Origin: Mucilaginibacter ginsenosidivorax
GTDB lineage: Bacteria > Bacteroidota > Bacteroidia > Sphingobacteriales > Sphingobacteriaceae
Direction of reading: 5' to 3'
Assembly: GCF_007971525.1 (NCBI RefSeq)
Contig: NZ_CP042437.1
Coordinates: 4,092,001-4,156,000, forward strand
DNA: 64,000 bases
Shown here: in pieces, positions 60,683-64,000 of the stretch
How positions within the stretch are numbered: the stretch's first letter is position 1
How the letters are laid out: each line of letters starts with the position of its first letter
The notes under the pieces: model-generated
Databases searched by the model: none
Seen by the model: the letters and a program-made list of their open reading frames with translations, nothing else
Told to the model about the DNA's origin: nothing
Position numbers and translations under genes: made by a program

Positions 60683-61429
60683 TTACTTTGTTGCAGTTAG
60701 TACAATATACGGAGATAATAACTTTGATTCAATAGGAATGATTTTGGTTGTTATTTTACCTGTAAACCACAAAGCTTTAAAAAATAATTTAACCAGCCCC
60801 GGTTGTTGTGCACGATTTTCCAGCCATATGGAAAATTGTCCATAATAATAAGCTTTTACATTTTTCAACCCCAGGCTGGTGCAATAGTTGGCCAATAAAT
60901 TGGGGTTCATACTACTGATATTGTGCTTGTCGTAATTATCCCTATCAAATTTACGTTGCATCCAACCGTTTACCCCCGTAAAATTAGGTAAAGTAATAAA
61001 TAACGTACCGCCGGGTTTTAAAAATGACAAGTGCTTGTTTATAATGTCTTTGGTATCGTTAAAATGTTCTATTAGTCCGCATGATAAAACAAGATCGTAC
61101 TGTGCCTGTGGTTCATATTTAAATAGGTCGCCCTCAATTACAGATATATCTTTTTCACTCAAATCATTAATGTTTAATACCTCTTTTAATGTTTTGGGAT
61201 GAATATAAAAGTCAAAAAGAGCGGTTTTTAATCCAAAATACTTTTTTAGGAATATAGTATAGTACCCCGGAAAACCACCTAATTCTATGGCAGATGATAG
61301 TTTATTTTCTGTAATTAGCTTTGATAGTAATTTATGAAAAGTATGATTTACAGGAACATTAAATGCTATATCTTTTTTTGATTCCCAGTAATTAGCCCAA
61401 AAAGCCTTATCGGTGAGTTCATTGCTCAT
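60683..61429 (-). CDS. Class I SAM-dependent methyltransferase
   Basis: 248 residues on the minus strand within an otherwise plus-strand block. SAM motif I AIELGGFPGYYTIFLKKYF near 42-60, an acidic ALFDFYIHP loop, YDLVLSCGLIEHFNDTKDIINKHLSFLKPGGTLFITLPNF. More AT-rich than the flanking glycosyltransferases, which may indicate separate acquisition. Convergent with the upstream gene, with one base between them. Confidence 0.85.
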   Translation of the reverse strand: MSNELTDKAFWANYWESKKDIAFNVPVNHTFHKLLSKLITENKLSSAIELGGFPGYYTIFLKKYFGLKTALFDFYIHPKTLKEVLNINDLSEKDISVIEGDLFKYEPQAQYDLVLSCGLIEHFNDTKDIINKHLSFLKPGGTLFITLPNFTGVNGWMQRKFDRDNYDKHNISSMNPNLLANYCTSLGLKNVKAYYYGQFSIWLENRAQQPGLVKLFFKALWFTGKITTKIIPIESKLLSPYIVLTATK

Positions 61430-61686
61430 AAGTGCAAAGGAAATAAAATTAGTACGAATTCACATAGTAAAGCCAATGAAATTGAATTAATATTGAACTG
61501 CAGGCATGTGCCAAATGTTGTCAGCAACCCGGTAGTGGTTAAATAATCAGGTTATCAACAAAATGAGTTACGAAACCAACCCCATTTAATAGATGGGCAA
61601 CCTGATCTTTTTAATTCCACACATGCTCAATTCGTAAAATTGGTTAAAATTGATGTAATTCGTAGCTGATTAAAAACATGTAATTC

Positions 61687-62979
61687 ATGTCAACGTTAAA
61701 AGTAGTGCATTTAAATACCTATGATGGCAATGGCGGCGCGGGCCGGGGCTGCATGCGCCTTAACCGTGCATTAATAAGTCAGGGTGTAGCATCAAGAATG
61801 CTGGTGCATTATAAATTTGGCAGCAATCCGGAAATAGGCACGTTCAATACAAACAAAATTCAAAAATCATATGCTGCCTTTACTATCATATTGGAGCGGA
61901 TACTGGCGAAGCGGTTTTTAAAGCCACAGATGAAAACACCGTTTTCGTTTACCTGGTTTGGCCGGTCCGTCATTCATCACCCGGATGTTAAGAATGCCGA
62001 TATTATTCACCTGCACTGGATCAACCATGGTTTTCTTGATCCGAAACATATTGCCGAGGTGGCCAAACTCAATAAGCCTGTTGTATGGACATTTCATGAT
62101 AGCAATGCCTTTACCGGTGGTTGTCATGTGCGTTACGCCTGCGATCATTTTATGCACGAATGTGGTAACTGCCCCTTGCTGGTTAAGCCTTCGGATAACG
62201 ATATTTCGCATCAGATATGGAAGCAAAAAAAACAAGCTTATGAGGTACTTGATTTTGCGATAGCTGCCCCAAGCTTGTGGATGCAGCAATCAATAGCCGC
62301 CAGCAGCCTGATGTTTGGTAAAGCCGTTCATCACATACCTAATACGCTCGAAACCGATATTTTTAAACCAATTGCCAAACAACAGGCAAAAAAAAAGGCG
62401 GGATTGCCGACTGATAAATTCATTTTTTTAAGCGGGTTTATGCCGTCGCGCAAAGATTCGCATAAAGGGACGCAATATTTGCTGGACAGCATGGAGTTGC
62501 TGAAGCAGCGTTCGGGCATCGATGCCGAAAAAATAGAACTGGTTGTTTTTGGCAATCGGGGAACCGAAGGACTGCTCGATTTTCCATTTAAAACCAGCTT
62601 TTTAGGCACAATAAATAACGACGAACAGTTGGCGTTGCATTATGCCGCTGCCGACGCATTCCTGATTCCTTCCCTTGAAGATAACCTGCCTTACACCGTT
62701 ATGGAAAGCCTGGCCTGCGGAACGCCGGTTATAGCCTTTACAACGGGCGGCATACCAGATATGGTTAAGCATGAATACAACGGCTACCTGGCCACCTATC
62801 GTTCGGCAGAGAGCTTTACAGATGGCATGGAGTGGGTTATAAAACATCCGCAGCCACAGCTGCTGCAAAAACAGGCCCGGGATACGGTAATGGAAACATT
62901 TTCTGAAGAGGTGATTGCCAAAAAGCACATCGAACTTTATCAAAGCCTGTTAAAAGGTAAAGGAGGCGCCGATGTTTAA
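61687..62979 (+). CDS. GT4-family glycosyltransferase
   Basis: 430 residues, GT-B fold. N-terminal domain with VVHLNTYDGNGGAGRGCMRLNRALI and ADIIHLHWINHGFL. C-terminal domain with FIFLSGFMPSRKDSHKGTQYLLDSM and the sugar-nucleotide-binding E-x7-E region SLEDNLPYTVMESLACGTPVIAF. A cysteine-rich middle segment (GGCHVRYACDHFMHECGNCP) may bind a metal and is common in this subfamily. Its end overlaps the next gene by 8 nt. Confidence 0.92.
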   Translation: MSTLKVVHLNTYDGNGGAGRGCMRLNRALISQGVASRMLVHYKFGSNPEIGTFNTNKIQKSYAAFTIILERILAKRFLKPQMKTPFSFTWFGRSVIHHPDVKNADIIHLHWINHGFLDPKHIAEVAKLNKPVVWTFHDSNAFTGGCHVRYACDHFMHECGNCPLLVKPSDNDISHQIWKQKKQAYEVLDFAIAAPSLWMQQSIAASSLMFGKAVHHIPNTLETDIFKPIAKQQAKKKAGLPTDKFIFLSGFMPSRKDSHKGTQYLLDSMELLKQRSGIDAEKIELVVFGNRGTEGLLDFPFKTSFLGTINNDEQLALHYAAADAFLIPSLEDNLPYTVMESLACGTPVIAFTTGGIPDMVKHEYNGYLATYRSAESFTDGMEWVIKHPQPQLLQKQARDTVMETFSEEVIAKKHIELYQSLLKGKGGADV

Positions 62980-63724
62980 TCCTAAGCTTAGTGTTATCAC
63001 CATAGTATACAATAACGTGCGCGATATTGAACGCACTATCTTGTCGGTTTTAAATCAAACCTACAACAATATTGAATATATCATTGTAGATGGCCTCTCA
63101 ACAGACGGAACTTTGCAGGTAATCACTAAATACCAGCATCGTATTCACAAATTTATAAGCGAGAAAGATAAAGGCATTTATGATGCCATGAACAAGGGGC
63201 TGGCGTTAGCCACGGGCGATTACGTTATGTTCATGAACTCGGGCGACGAGTTTTACGATGCAGATACCGTAACCGCTGTTTTTGCCGCTGCCGCTGCCGC
63301 CGATATTTATTACGGCGAAACCGAAATGATAGCTGACAGTGGCGAAAGTTTAGGACAGCGCCGCCATAAAGCCCCGAAAAAGTTTACCTGGCGTGGGTTC
63401 AAATATGGCATGAGTATCAGTCACCAGGCTATATACGTAAGGCGGGCATTAGCCGAACCTTACGATGGGCAATATCAGCTAAGTGCAGACATTGAATGGA
63501 TTATCCGCGCCGCGAAAAAGGCGAAAAAAATAGTGAATGTAAACAGGTATGTTGCCAAATACCTGGTAGGGGGGATGTCGAAAAAGAAGCATCGCCAAAG
63601 TTTACAGGAACGTTTTGATATTATGAAACGGTATTATGGGTTAATACCAACTGTATTAAATCATTTTGTAATAGCCTTCAATCTTGGCTGGTACTGGCTG
63701 AAGAATAAGCGGACAAATGATTAA
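62972..63724 (+). CDS. GT2-family glycosyltransferase (WcaA/WcaE-like)
   Basis: 250 residues. PKLSVITIVYNNVRDIERTILSVLNQTYNNIEYIIVDGLSTDGT at the N-terminus, then KDKGIYDAMNKGLALATGDYVMFMNSGDEFYDADT and SISHQAIYVRR, the form seen in colanic-acid-type GT2 enzymes. Its start overlaps the GT4 gene by 8 nt, so the two are translationally coupled. Last plus-strand gene of the glycan cluster in the window. Confidence 0.92.
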   Translation: MFNPKLSVITIVYNNVRDIERTILSVLNQTYNNIEYIIVDGLSTDGTLQVITKYQHRIHKFISEKDKGIYDAMNKGLALATGDYVMFMNSGDEFYDADTVTAVFAAAAAADIYYGETEMIADSGESLGQRRHKAPKKFTWRGFKYGMSISHQAIYVRRALAEPYDGQYQLSADIEWIIRAAKKAKKIVNVNRYVAKYLVGGMSKKKHRQSLQERFDIMKRYYGLIPTVLNHFVIAFNLGWYWLKNKRTND

Positions 63725-64000
63725 CCAATCGAGGTAATCCGCTCCTTACCAATCTCAAGATAAAAAGCTTCTTTTGATGACATTTGTAAGATGAGGAAGA
63801 AGTTCTTCATGAAAACCGACACTAAATCGTTATTTGAAATATTTCCTAAAGTAATTCTGATGATCTTTTTTGGCGTTTTATTAACAAAGTGAGAATCTTT
63901 AAAGTCCTGATCTTTTGTGATTACCACCATGTCGTTTTCATCAGCATATTTACAAATCTCAGCATCAGTGGTATTCCATTTTTGCAATATCTGGTTAACA
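63721..64000 (-). CDS. DUF5615 PIN-like protein (5' truncated by window)
   Basis: The minus-strand frame is open to the window edge; the TTG at 63985-63987 is internal, since preceding codons continue without a stop. About 92 residues are visible: DAEICKYADENDMVVITKDQDFKDSHF is the core of the DUF5615 fold, a PIN-like nuclease domain common in toxin-antitoxin pairs, with acidic residues in TKDQDF. The partner, usually a DUF433 antitoxin, would lie beyond the window. Its stop overlaps the convergent glycosyltransferase stop by 4 nt. Confidence 0.75.
   Translation of the reverse strand, partial: VNQILQKWNTTDAEICKYADENDMVVITKDQDFKDSHFVNKTPKKIIRITLGNISNNDLVSVFMKNFFLILQMSSKEAFYLEIGKERITSIG

Overview
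The window is one contiguous stretch of a Bacteroidota chromosome, most likely from the family Sphingobacteriaceae and of the Mucilaginibacter/Pedobacter type. The evidence is the SusC/TonB-dependent receptors, orphan FtsX/MacB permease arrays, LytTR two-component pairs, a bimodular GH43 enzyme, DUF1080/GMC sugar genes, and promoters of the Bacteroidota form (TTTG about 19 nt upstream of TAnnTTTG). No rRNA, tRNA, CRISPR array, integrase or intact insertion sequence was recognised.

Layout. 1-6460: end of a TonB-dependent receptor, a DUF218 (YdcF-like) protein, an RhlE-type DEAD-box helicase, a CBS-domain protein, an outer-membrane phospholipase-like protein and a DUF1080 protein. 6587-8984: a GMC oxidoreductase with its Tat-signal small subunit, probably acting with DUF1080 on glycosides. 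9067-24381: six consecutive large ABC-type permeases, all on the minus strand and with no ATPase; the first-transcribed one carries an extra N-terminal domain. 24633-33789: secreted amidohydrolase, M1 aminopeptidase, bacilliredoxin, M23 peptidase plus bactofilin, S-adenosylhomocysteine hydrolase, AraC regulator and DUF1348 protein. 34182-47743: bimodular GH43 enzyme, Crp/Fnr regulator, two LytS/LytTR-type two-component systems, and between them a redox group (DUF1223, DoxX, Ohr, Tat-exported hydrolase) and a TonB receptor. 47867-52916: a compact cluster with a GATase, a YbdK-type carboxylate-amine ligase, an ATP-grasp ligase and two esterases, which looks like an uncharacterised small-molecule or peptide-amide pathway. 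52941-53555: a VapB-like antitoxin beside a decayed VapC toxin. 53649-55460: typA/bipA. 55672-63724: a surface-glycan cluster (flippase, four glycosyltransferases, three methyltransferases). The window ends inside a DUF5615 gene.

The most unusual structure lies between the genes. At least fourteen genes are followed by short degenerate arrays with a strict 7-nt period (8-nt in one case). In most of these the first unit begins with the stop codon itself. Related arrays sit directly against several start codons. Unit sequences differ between loci but recur as families; the AAGARTC family occurs behind eight genes spread over 42 kb. This resembles the heptanucleotide STRR sequences known from cyanobacteria, but the anchoring to stop or start codons is a pattern I cannot explain from known elements.
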